Of a DNA stretch of 59,504 nucleotides, positions 9,079 through 17,464 are shown one piece after another. The notes beneath the pieces are model-generated. The model was not told where the DNA came from and did no database searches. It saw nothing but the letters and a program-made list of their open reading frames with translations. Made by a program: the position numbers and the translations under genes. This stretch comes from Ignavibacteriota bacterium. GTDB lineage: Bacteria; Bacteroidota; Ignavibacteria; UBA10030; UBA6906. The stretch is taken from positions 1 to 59,504 of the forward strand of contig JACRFA010000195.1 of the NCBI GenBank assembly GCA_016218065.1. The letters are read 5' to 3'. Positions within the stretch are counted from its first letter, which is position 1. Each line of letters begins with the position of its first letter.

Positions 9079-9698
9079 CTCGCCAGCATAAGCGCCATCA
9101 TCGCGCCCATCACCACTGCGCCGATGACTACGTATGTCGTCGTGCTGCTCATCCCCATCATGCCGCCCCCCTGCTCATGCGATGACGCTGCGAGCGTTCG
9201 CTTTGCTTCTATGACGAATTCCGGGTCGAACTTCCGGTCTCCGATTGCGGCGATGTGAAACATCAGCGTATGCTCACCCGGCTGTGAGGAGCCGTAGGGG
9301 ATGGAGTACACGCCCGGCGTGCTTTCTCTTACATCTTGGTCAATGTTCACATCGTGGTCGCGTTCCGGTGGACCGCCACTCGTTGCTCCTGAATGATCGT
9401 GCGAAGAATTTTGCGTAGCCACGTGCGCGTACTGCGCGTGGAAATAGACTTTTGCCCCGGGCACCGGCTGCAAGGTTCTTGCATCCACTAACCTCAACCT
9501 CATGACAACATCCTTGTCTGTTTGCAGCGGCGGGAATGTCGCTACCGCTTTGACATTGTCGAGGATGACTTCTTTTTCCAGTACCGATTCGGTTGCGGCG
9601 CTATGCGAAGCACTTGCATGGTCGCCGTGTCCCATCATCCCCATGTGCATGCAGGATGAGAATACGAGGGAAGAAAGCAGAAGAATGAGTGTTTTCAT
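9075..9698 (-). CDS. Met/His-rich lipoprotein with Ig/YtkA-like domain and C-terminal TM
   Basis: 'SSCMHMGMMGHGDHASASHS' N-terminus, beta-rich middle, C-terminal hydrophobic helix. Confidence 0.6.
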   Translation of the reverse strand: MKTLILLLSSLVFSSCMHMGMMGHGDHASASHSAATESVLEKEVILDNVKAVATFPPLQTDKDVVMRLRLVDARTLQPVPGAKVYFHAQYAHVATQNSSHDHSGATSGGPPERDHDVNIDQDVRESTPGVYSIPYGSSQPGEHTLMFHIAAIGDRKFDPEFVIEAKRTLAASSHEQGGGMMGMSSTTTYVVIGAVVMGAMMALMLAR

Positions 9699-9722
9699 TT
9701 TTGTAGCTCCTTAATGAGTTTG

Positions 9723-10760
9723 TTATTTCAATCCCTCCATATCCAAAGTCTTTCCCTCTTCCACAATCATCTGCAACGGGTGAGAGACTTTGCGGCGCGC
9801 CATCAACCACATGACGAGCGTGACCGCAATGGATGTTGCCATCAACACAAGCAACAAGAGTTTCATCGTGCTCAACGCTTCTGTTGCTTCCGCTTCCCGC
9901 TCTGCCCAAAAATCATTTGCTCGCTGTTCGAGCGTCGTGAGCATTTGCATGCTTTTCAGAGAGAGCTTATCCAACTTTGACATGACGTCTGCGTGCGACA
10001 ATGAAAGATGAGCGACTCGCGCTGCATCGTTCTTCTTTCCGGCGTCGGCAAGTCCGGTGAGAGCCGTAACCATGTCTTCGATGACCGACCGAAAGTCGTG
10101 TTCCACCACACGGAGTGAATCCAGGACTGCTTGCTCATAGAGATGAGAGTTTATCAGCACGCGCTCTGCCTGCGCAAGTCTCTTCTGGGCGCGTGCGGAT
10201 TGGTCGAGAGCAGACTGCGTATCGCCGCGATGCAGGCGCTCTGCGGCGAGGAGCTGATCGAGATGCGCTTTTTCAATTTGATGCGTTGCATCCGTTATCA
10301 ACCAGACGTTTCTGTTTGCCTCTTCCGCGGTTTGCTGGATCGTTTCAAGGCGTCCGTGCAAGATGAGGGCGATGGAAAGAATGCTGAGTACTACCATTGC
10401 AAACGTGAGCGTCAGTCGTTTGCTGAAGTGGGCAAAGATGTTGGTGATGAGCTGCTTGAGGCGCGATTCTTCCAACTCATCCAGCCGCGTCGTCATCGGC
10501 AGCAATTGCAGCCGCTGCGGATCGTGGTTGCTGACGACAATGTCGTGATCGGGCGGTGAGCCGCCGGTTGAGCCGAGACGATGCACGATGCTTTTCACGG
10601 CTCGGACCATTCTCTCTTCGCACAACAGTTCAATGCGAGAGATCTGTGATAACGGTTTGAAATGTTCCGTCACGATGATTTCGCCAATGCCCGCTGCCTG
10701 CAGTTCCTCCACAAGCCAGTGGACTCGCATTGTGTTAACGTACGCCGTCACTTTTTTCAT
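9723..10760 (-). CDS. P-II-like (GlnB-fold, short T-loop) domain fused to a two-TM sensory domain with a HAMP-like stub
   Basis: 'MKKVTAYVNTMRVHWLVEELQAAGIGEIIVTEHFKPLSQISRIELLCEERMVRAVKSIVHRLGSTGGSPPDHDIVVSN' then TM1, ~170 aa helical region, TM2, 'RRKVSHPLQMIVEEGKTLDMEGLK*'. Confidence 0.65.
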   Translation of the reverse strand: MKKVTAYVNTMRVHWLVEELQAAGIGEIIVTEHFKPLSQISRIELLCEERMVRAVKSIVHRLGSTGGSPPDHDIVVSNHDPQRLQLLPMTTRLDELEESRLKQLITNIFAHFSKRLTLTFAMVVLSILSIALILHGRLETIQQTAEEANRNVWLITDATHQIEKAHLDQLLAAERLHRGDTQSALDQSARAQKRLAQAERVLINSHLYEQAVLDSLRVVEHDFRSVIEDMVTALTGLADAGKKNDAARVAHLSLSHADVMSKLDKLSLKSMQMLTTLEQRANDFWAEREAEATEALSTMKLLLLVLMATSIAVTLVMWLMARRKVSHPLQMIVEEGKTLDMEGLK

Positions 10761-10787
10761 TTGGTTCCTCACACATCGCATATTGAT

Positions 10788-10992
10788 GAGATGGGCGTCC
10801 GCGCCAACGGTCCCTGTGTACCGTGACGCCCATCTCTGCGCGCCCCTGCGTCGCTATTGTCACATCGCATATCTTCTGCCGCGGGCGGGTGCCGACCTGC
10901 TCGCCTTCGGCGAGGTCTGCAGACCAAAGGGCGCCGGCAGGTTTTCCCACCTCAGCACCCGCCCGAAGTAGGGACACGACTCCGTCGTGTCC
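10788..10992. repeat. Cluster of three inverted repeats in an intergenic region
   Basis: GAGATGGGCGTC (10788-10799)/GACGCCCATCTC (10825-10836); CGGGCGGGTGC (10882-10892)/GCACCCGCCCG (10955-10965); GGACACGAC (10972-10980)/GTCGTGTCC (10984-10992). Confidence 0.8.
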
Positions 10993-10999
10993 TGCTTGC

Positions 11000-11584
11000 T
11001 CAGTGATGCCCGTTATGTCCCAACCCGCCGCCCGTCGTATCGAGCGTTGAAAAATGGAATGCCATTTCATCGCCGCCGAACGATGTGCCGTGACCACCCA
11101 TGCCTCCGTTCATGCCTTCCATGCGGTCACGCATCATCCGCATCATCTCGCTTCCTATATGCATCATATATTGCATACGCGGCGTCATCATCGAATCGGG
11201 TCTGAATGTACACTGCGCATCGGAACTCCAGACGAATCGTCCACGCGTTGCATGCCGTTGCATGATGTGGTTCATGTTCATCGAATCCATCATCGCTGCT
11301 GTCATCATACCATGTCCCATTGTATCGCTAACGGGACAGAGTGAATCTGCCATATCGCGTTGACTGATGAGATGGAAACTGCGCTCGACGACCGCTCGAT
11401 CCACGGGCTTCGCGAACGTGAGCGTTACAGCGGCATCCAGACGGACGTTTGCTTGTCCATCGGCTGGACTTGTTGTGAAGTTTGGCATCGGCAGGGTTTC
11501 GGTCATTGGTGATGAGGAATCTTTCGTACATCCTGCAAGAGCGATTGCCGCGAGCGTGAGTACTGCTATGAATGTGATTTTCAT
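11000..11584 (-). CDS. Lipoprotein with SbsA-type Ig-like domain and Met/His-rich region
   Basis: Lipobox ALAGC; 'SPADGQANVRLDAAVTLTFAKPVDRAVVERSF'; 'MNMNHIMQRH', 'MMTPRMQYMMHIGSEMMRMMRDRMEGMNGGMGGHG'. Confidence 0.65.
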   Translation of the reverse strand: MKITFIAVLTLAAIALAGCTKDSSSPMTETLPMPNFTTSPADGQANVRLDAAVTLTFAKPVDRAVVERSFHLISQRDMADSLCPVSDTMGHGMMTAAMMDSMNMNHIMQRHATRGRFVWSSDAQCTFRPDSMMTPRMQYMMHIGSEMMRMMRDRMEGMNGGMGGHGTSFGGDEMAFHFSTLDTTGGGLGHNGHH

Positions 11585-11585
11585 G

Positions 11586-11816
11586 TTATTCTCCTTGTTG
11601 AGAGTTGTGGTTGGATTTTCTGAGTAACTGTGTCCTCAGTGGCTTTGTCATATTTGCGAGCGTGCCCCTGCTATCGTGCAGAAACAGTTTCGGGTCTCTG
11701 TCAAACAGCCTCTTGCAGCCGGGGGCGCAGAAGAAATAGGTTGCACCGTTAAACGTGCTGATAGCTGCCGCGGAGCGCTCTTCGATGTTCATTCCGCACA
11801 CGGGGTCTTTCACCAT
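11586..11816 (-). CDS. YHS domain protein
   Basis: 'MVKDPVCGMNIEERSAAAISTFNGATYFFCAPGCKRLFDRDPKLFL'; in frame with ORF 11586..12023, internal ATG at 11816 preceded by a purine-rich gaggagaag. Confidence 0.85.
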   Translation of the reverse strand: MVKDPVCGMNIEERSAAAISTFNGATYFFCAPGCKRLFDRDPKLFLHDSRGTLANMTKPLRTQLLRKSNHNSQQGE

Positions 11817-12180
11817 GGTTGTTCTTCTCCTCTTCTTCGATAGTGAATTTGAATACTTGAGGTGCGAAGTCTTCATCACACGACACCCCTGCAACAACGT
11901 ACTCCACGCTGTCGCCTTCAAGGAAGGGACCCAAGTGAGCAAGCCATAAATTTTGGCAGAGCGAGAGGTCGTGCACTTCCTCTGAAGGAATTCCTTTGGG
12001 ACAGAATGCCGGAACGCTCCCACTCTCCATCTTTCCGTTCCTGTGCGTGACCTTCCAATCCACCATCACGTGATGCCACAGTCCGATAGGATAGGAAGCA
12101 ACCCACACTTCTACACGCTCTCCTTCGAGCACTCGGTGCGGGAGCCGCGGCGCGTCTTCTGTGTTATGCCAGAGTCTCAT
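11749..12180 (-). CDS. Hypothetical protein overlapping the YHS gene by 68 nt
   Basis: 'MRLWHNTEDAPRLPHRVLEGERVEVWVASYPIGLWHHVMVDWKVTHRNG..'; start at the ATG at 12180. Confidence 0.5.
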   Translation of the reverse strand: MRLWHNTEDAPRLPHRVLEGERVEVWVASYPIGLWHHVMVDWKVTHRNGKMESGSVPAFCPKGIPSEEVHDLSLCQNLWLAHLGPFLEGDSVEYVVAGVSCDEDFAPQVFKFTIEEEEKNNHGERPRVRNEHRRALRGSYQHV

Positions 12181-12212
12181 AGTTGAACTCTCCTTCACTA
12201 GGGAATGCAAAC

Positions 12213-13481
12213 TCATTTTAGGAGGACCATCCGTTTCACTGCCGAGAACGATTCCGCTTGAAGTCGGTAGAAATACACGCCACCGGCAAGCGTCGCGGTT
12301 TGTGTGCTTGCACGATCTGCGTTCCACACAACCGTGTGTGCGCCTGCGCCTTGCTCACCATTCACCAGCGTTGCCACTTGTTGCCCGATGAGGTTGTACA
12401 CCTTCAGCGTTACGAACCCTTGCCAGGGAAGCGTGTAAGTAATCTGCGTGCTGGGATTGAACGGGTTCGGATAATTCTGTCCCAACGCGTATGTCGCCGG
12501 ACCAACGTCAGTTATGGTGCTGACTGATGTGACGCTGCCAAACCGGAAATCAGCGAAGATGGGAATGTGGTCCGCGGCGTAGTGCAGCGCATTGGCAACA
12601 CTATCCGGTACAGCGGCGTTGGGCAGACGATTGATGGAATCGTTGTAATGGTTCCCATCATTTCCGTATGCCGTGTACGATGACGGCATCAAGTTGTCGT
12701 CAAGCGCGTAGGATGGAAGAATCATATCAAAGCGGTCATCCATGCCGCCCGTTGAGCCGCCGCCGAACGACCGGACGCGAGGCGATTGCGTGTGAATGAA
12801 ACGAAAGTTGTAGTTGTTCCACACACCGACTGCATTCAACGGATCGCGCACGCGACCGTTGTTGTTCGTTTCATCCGCCAAAAGTTTCTGAAAGGCAGGC
12901 TCGTCGCTGCGATAGATGTTGTAATCGCCGACGATGATGAACTGCGAGCCGGCGGGAAGTGCGTTCAGATAGTTTCTGAGCGTCGTCGCTTCGGCAAGGC
13001 GCTGCTGTTCGTACGTGGTTCCGCTGCTTGCTTTCAGATGAAGAGAATAGATGCGTAGCGTGTCGCGTGTTCCCGTGATGTGAACGACGTACTCGGAGAT
13101 GTGTCGCGGAGAGTTTTGGATATACGATGTACTCACGAGCGACACTTTATCGGGATTGAAGAACAATCCGTTGTCCGTATCCGGTCCATCATGAAACGGA
13201 ACATTCGTGTAGCGAGCCGGCTGGTACGCATTCATGACATTGGCGAGAAATATGTCCATGCCGGACTGGCTTGTCACTTCCTGTACAACAAGTATATCGG
13301 GCTTCATGGATTGCACGACCATGCGGAAATAGGGAACCCGCGCCGCCACGTCGCTTCCCGGAAAATTGAGCAAGTTGTATGACGCAATCCTCAGCGTGTC
13401 ACCGGAACCGGCGAGCGCAGAGAATACAATAAGACTTTGACCCAACGCCACTATCGCCATCGCTTTCTTGAGAGCGTTCAT
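12213..13481 (-). CDS. Endonuclease/exonuclease/phosphatase family protein with type-A (T9SS-like) C-terminal sorting domain
   Basis: 'LRIASYNLLNFPG', 'DILVVQEVTSQ', 'IIVGDYNIYRSDEPA', 'DHIPIFADF'; C-terminus 'LGQNYPNPFNPSTQITYTLP..VYFYRLQAESFSAVKRMVLLK'. Confidence 0.85.
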   Translation of the reverse strand: MNALKKAMAIVALGQSLIVFSALAGSGDTLRIASYNLLNFPGSDVAARVPYFRMVVQSMKPDILVVQEVTSQSGMDIFLANVMNAYQPARYTNVPFHDGPDTDNGLFFNPDKVSLVSTSYIQNSPRHISEYVVHITGTRDTLRIYSLHLKASSGTTYEQQRLAEATTLRNYLNALPAGSQFIIVGDYNIYRSDEPAFQKLLADETNNNGRVRDPLNAVGVWNNYNFRFIHTQSPRVRSFGGGSTGGMDDRFDMILPSYALDDNLMPSSYTAYGNDGNHYNDSINRLPNAAVPDSVANALHYAADHIPIFADFRFGSVTSVSTITDVGPATYALGQNYPNPFNPSTQITYTLPWQGFVTLKVYNLIGQQVATLVNGEQGAGAHTVVWNADRASTQTATLAGGVYFYRLQAESFSAVKRMVLLK

Positions 13482-13510
13482 TGCTCTGGTCTCCTTTGGT
13501 GGATTCAATT

Positions 13511-14185
13511 TCATTTCACGTCATACTTAAAACTCGCCGTGCGAGTCTTCTCCTTGCTGCTCACCCATACATCGAGCGTGTATGCGCCTTTTTCATCGAG
13601 CGTCAGACTGCCGCCGAAATGGTCCTTCATACTTTTCAGTTCGACTGCCGATGATTTGTCCGAGGGAGAAGTCACCGCAATCTTGACTTCCGCGTTCTCG
13701 ACCACGCTCTTCGTTTCTTCATCCGTTGCCATGACCATTACGTGATGCGTCCCCGCCATCATTTCCTTCATCATGTCAGGATTCATTCCTTCCTTCCCTT
13801 CTTTCTTTCCGTGCATCTTGCCATGATCCATCCCTTTCATCTCACTCCCCATGTGGTCTTTCATCATCTTCTTGTGCTCGTCTTGTGTCATCAGCCAGAC
13901 TTGGATGTTCACGCCTTCAACGGATTTCTCGAATGTCGGTTTGCCCATCATGGAAGCAGGGGACATTTCTTGTTTCGCTGTCTTCTTTACCAATTTCATC
14001 CCGCATTTCGGACATTTGCCCGGCTTGTCGGATACGACTTCGGGGTGCATGGGACAGGTATATACTTCTTTTGATTCTTGTTGCATCTTCTTGGTCTGCG
14101 CATCGTGATGCTGATGGTCTTGGGCAATGGCATACGATGCAGAGAGCAACGCAAGACTGATTACGAGTACGAACGGGGTTTTCAT
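13511..14185 (-). CDS. Heavy-metal-binding-domain secreted protein
   Basis: Signal peptide MKTPFVLVISLALLSASYAIAQ; 'VYTCPMHPEVVSDKPGKCPKCGMKLV'; Met/His-rich middle. Confidence 0.8.
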   Translation of the reverse strand: MKTPFVLVISLALLSASYAIAQDHQHHDAQTKKMQQESKEVYTCPMHPEVVSDKPGKCPKCGMKLVKKTAKQEMSPASMMGKPTFEKSVEGVNIQVWLMTQDEHKKMMKDHMGSEMKGMDHGKMHGKKEGKEGMNPDMMKEMMAGTHHVMVMATDEETKSVVENAEVKIAVTSPSDKSSAVELKSMKDHFGGSLTLDEKGAYTLDVWVSSKEKTRTASFKYDVK

Positions 14186-14314
14186 TGTGTGTTTCCTTTC
14201 TTGGTTTGTAGTTGATGATTTTTGATAAACCCTCACCCTATGGTCCCTCTCCCGTAGGAGATGGACTTTATAGATATCTGCCCACGACTGATGGGGGATG
14301 AGGTCTGTTCTGAA

Positions 14315-17300
14315 CTATTGTTGAACACTCTGTTGTTCTTTTCTGAACTGACGACTTTTCCACAGGAGATAGATTGCCGGATAGACCGCCAACTCCATGA
14401 TTGCCGACGTGACCACGCCACCGACCATCGGCGCTGCAATGCGCTTCATGACATCGGAGCCGGTGCCCGCGCTCCACATAATCGGCAGCAGACCCATGAT
14501 GATTGTCGCGACCGTCATGACTTTGGGGCGAATGCGTTTCACCGCGCCGTGATAGATTGCGTCTTTCAGGTCGTCAACATTTCTCATCATTCCTTTCTTC
14601 TTCCAGTCCTCGTACGCGATGTCAAGGTAGAGCAACATCACGACCCCGGTTTCAGCGTCGAGCCCGGCAAGTGCGATGATGCCGACCCAGACCGCGATAC
14701 TCGTATTGTAACCGAGAATCCAGATAAACCAGAAGGCGCCGACGAGCGAGAATGGAACGGCGAGAAAAACAATTGCCGTCTTCGTCAACGACTTCGTGTT
14801 GATGTAAATAATCAGGAAGATGATGAAGATGGTTGCCGGAATAACATAGAGCAGGCGTTGCTGCGCGCGCTGCATGTATTCATACTGACCGCTCCAGACG
14901 ATGCTGTAGCCTGCCGGAAGCTTTACCCTTTCCGCAACAGCCTTCTTCGCCATCGCAACGTAGGTGCCAAGGTCGATATCCTGAATGTCAACGTATATCC
15001 ACGCGTTGGGTCGCGTATCTTCGGAACGGACAACCATCGGACCGCTGCGAAGCTTCAGCGTCGCGAGCTGCGAAAGGGGAACTTGCTGACCCGTAGGAGT
15101 TGGAATCAAAACTCGATTCATCGCTTCAGGATTATCGCGAAGCTCGCGCGGGTAGCGAAGGTTCACCGGATAGCGTTCAAGTCCTTCGACCGTTGTCGTG
15201 ATGGTCATTCCCCCGATAGCGGTTTCGATAACCTTCTGTACATCTTCAACGGTCAATCCGTAGCGGGCGGCTTCCTTGCGATTGATATCCCAGTCTGCAT
15301 AGTTGCCTGTTGCAGCACGCTCAGCAAACGCGCTACGCGTGCCGGGAACGGTTTTCACAACATCTTCAATCTGCTTTCCGATTTCCTGAAGAGTCTGCAA
15401 ATTCGCACCTGCGACTTTGATGCCGACCGGCGTACGAATGCCGGTACTGAGCATATCGATGCGTGTCTTGACGGGCATCGTCCATGCGTTCGTCACCCCG
15501 GGAAACTTCATGGCAGCATCCATTTCTTTCACAAGCGTTTCGGGATTCATTCCCGGACGCCATTCTTCTTCCGGCTTCAACGTAATAATAGTCTCCACCA
15601 TATCGAGACCTGCCGGATCGGTCGCGGATTCTGTGCGGCCAATCTTTCCAAACACGTGGTGCACTTCGGGAAATGTCTTCAGAACTTTGTCCATCTGCTG
15701 CAGCAATTCCTTCGACTTCGTGATGGAAATGCCCGGCAGCGTTGTGGGCATGTAGAGTATGTCGCCTTCGTACATGGGCGGCATGAACTCCGAACCGAGT
15801 TGCGAATATGGAATAACTGTCAAGACGATGATTACAACTGCGGTCCCCACGACAATCTTCTTGTACTTCAAAACAACGTGCATCAACGGATGGTACATCC
15901 GGATGAGCAGCCTGTTGACCGGATTTTTTTCTTCGGGTCTGATTTTGCCGCGAATAAGATATCCCATCAGCACCGGAACGATGGTGATTGCGAGAATCGC
16001 CGCGGCAGCCATGGAATACGTTTTGGTAAACGCCAGCGGCTTGAAGAGCCGACCTTCCTGCGCTTCGAGAGTGAAGACCGGGACGAACGAAAGCGTAATA
16101 ACCAATAGCGAATAGAAGAGTGATGGACCAACTTCTTTCGCCGCTTCGGTCACGACCGTCCAATGCGGACGCTTCTCGGCTTCCGGCAATGTCGCTTCAT
16201 GTTCGATATGCTTGTGTGCATTCTCAATCATGATAATCGCAGCGTCCACCATTGCACCGATAGCGATAGCAATGCCGCTGAGCGACATAATGTTGGCGTT
16301 GATGCCTTGGAGCCGCATGATGATGAAGGCAATCAGGATTGCGACGGGAAGTGTGAAGATTGCGACGAACGCGCTTCGGAAATGGAGTAGGAACAGAATG
16401 CTGACGAGCGCAACGATGATACTTTCTTCGACCAACTTTTCCTTTAGCGTTTCGATTGCGCGCTCGATTAAGCCGGAACGGTCATACGCGGTGGTGATTT
16501 TCACATCCTCGGGCAAACCCGCACGCGCTTCTGCCAGTTTTGCCTTCACGTTCTTGATGACCTCGAGGGCATTCTGACCATACCGCATGATAACGATACC
16601 GCCAACCGCCTCGCCTTCACCGTTCGCTTCGCCAAGTCCGCGGCGCATTTCCGGGCCGAGCGTGACATCGGCGAGGTCGCGCACATAGACCGGCGTGCCA
16701 GTCGCCTTGTTGACCATGACCGGGATGTTCTTGATGTCGTCAATCGAGGTAATGTAGCCGCGACCGCGAACCATAAACTCCTTCTCACCCATTTCGATAA
16801 CTTCGCCGCCGACATCGTTGTTGCTCTTCTTGATTGCCATTTCGATTTCTGAAATGGAAAGGTTGAAGGCGAGTATCTTCGCCGGGTCAACAGTGACTTG
16901 ATACTGCTTCACGTAGCCGCCAAGCGTTGCAACTTCGGCAACGCCATCGACCGACGCGAGCTGGTATTTCAGATACCAATCTTGAATCGAGCGAAGCTGA
17001 CTCAGGTCTCGTTTATCCGAACTCAGTGTATATTCAAACACCCATCCGACGCCGGTTGCATCGGGTCCCAACTGTGCAACGATGTTTTTGGGAAGACGCG
17101 TTTGCGCGTAGTTCAAATACTCAAGCACACGGCTTCGCGCCCAATACAAATCCGTTCCATCTTCAAAGATGATGTAGATGAGCGAATAGCCGAAGAACGA
17201 ATACCCGCGCACGACCTTCGAGAAAGGGACAGAGACCAACTGCGTCGTCAGCGGATAGGTGATTTGGTCTTCGACGGTGCGCGGTGATTGTCCCGGAAAC

Positions 17301-17455
17301 TTTGTATAAACAATTACCTGCACATCGCTCAAGTCGGGGATTGCGTCCACCGGCGTTGTAGAGAATGCCCAGATGCCGCCGCCGATCGCGAACAGCGTCA
17401 TGAGAATCACCATGAACTTGTTGTTGACCGACCACTCAATGATTTTTCCTAACAT
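14315..17455 (-). CDS. cusA: CusA-type heavy metal efflux RND transporter
   Basis: 1046 aa; 'TPVDAIPDLSDVQVIVYTKFPGQSPRTVEDQITYPLTT', 'GPDATGVGWVFEYTL'. Confidence 0.93.
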   Translation of the reverse strand: MLGKIIEWSVNNKFMVILMTLFAIGGGIWAFSTTPVDAIPDLSDVQVIVYTKFPGQSPRTVEDQITYPLTTQLVSVPFSKVVRGYSFFGYSLIYIIFEDGTDLYWARSRVLEYLNYAQTRLPKNIVAQLGPDATGVGWVFEYTLSSDKRDLSQLRSIQDWYLKYQLASVDGVAEVATLGGYVKQYQVTVDPAKILAFNLSISEIEMAIKKSNNDVGGEVIEMGEKEFMVRGRGYITSIDDIKNIPVMVNKATGTPVYVRDLADVTLGPEMRRGLGEANGEGEAVGGIVIMRYGQNALEVIKNVKAKLAEARAGLPEDVKITTAYDRSGLIERAIETLKEKLVEESIIVALVSILFLLHFRSAFVAIFTLPVAILIAFIIMRLQGINANIMSLSGIAIAIGAMVDAAIIMIENAHKHIEHEATLPEAEKRPHWTVVTEAAKEVGPSLFYSLLVITLSFVPVFTLEAQEGRLFKPLAFTKTYSMAAAAILAITIVPVLMGYLIRGKIRPEEKNPVNRLLIRMYHPLMHVVLKYKKIVVGTAVVIIVLTVIPYSQLGSEFMPPMYEGDILYMPTTLPGISITKSKELLQQMDKVLKTFPEVHHVFGKIGRTESATDPAGLDMVETIITLKPEEEWRPGMNPETLVKEMDAAMKFPGVTNAWTMPVKTRIDMLSTGIRTPVGIKVAGANLQTLQEIGKQIEDVVKTVPGTRSAFAERAATGNYADWDINRKEAARYGLTVEDVQKVIETAIGGMTITTTVEGLERYPVNLRYPRELRDNPEAMNRVLIPTPTGQQVPLSQLATLKLRSGPMVVRSEDTRPNAWIYVDIQDIDLGTYVAMAKKAVAERVKLPAGYSIVWSGQYEYMQRAQQRLLYVIPATIFIIFLIIYINTKSLTKTAIVFLAVPFSLVGAFWFIWILGYNTSIAVWVGIIALAGLDAETGVVMLLYLDIAYEDWKKKGMMRNVDDLKDAIYHGAVKRIRPKVMTVATIIMGLLPIMWSAGTGSDVMKRIAAPMVGGVVTSAIMELAVYPAIYLLWKSRQFRKEQQSVQQ

Positions 17456-17464
17456 GTCATCACC

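Noticed and set aside
10972-10992. GGACACGACtccGTCGTGTCC as an intrinsic terminator
   Set aside because: Strong stem but no following U-tract on either strand; kept as part of the inverted-repeat cluster
14261-16108. 615-aa plus-strand ORF
   Set aside because: Antisense shadow of cusA; low-complexity His/Arg/Asp composition and no family signature
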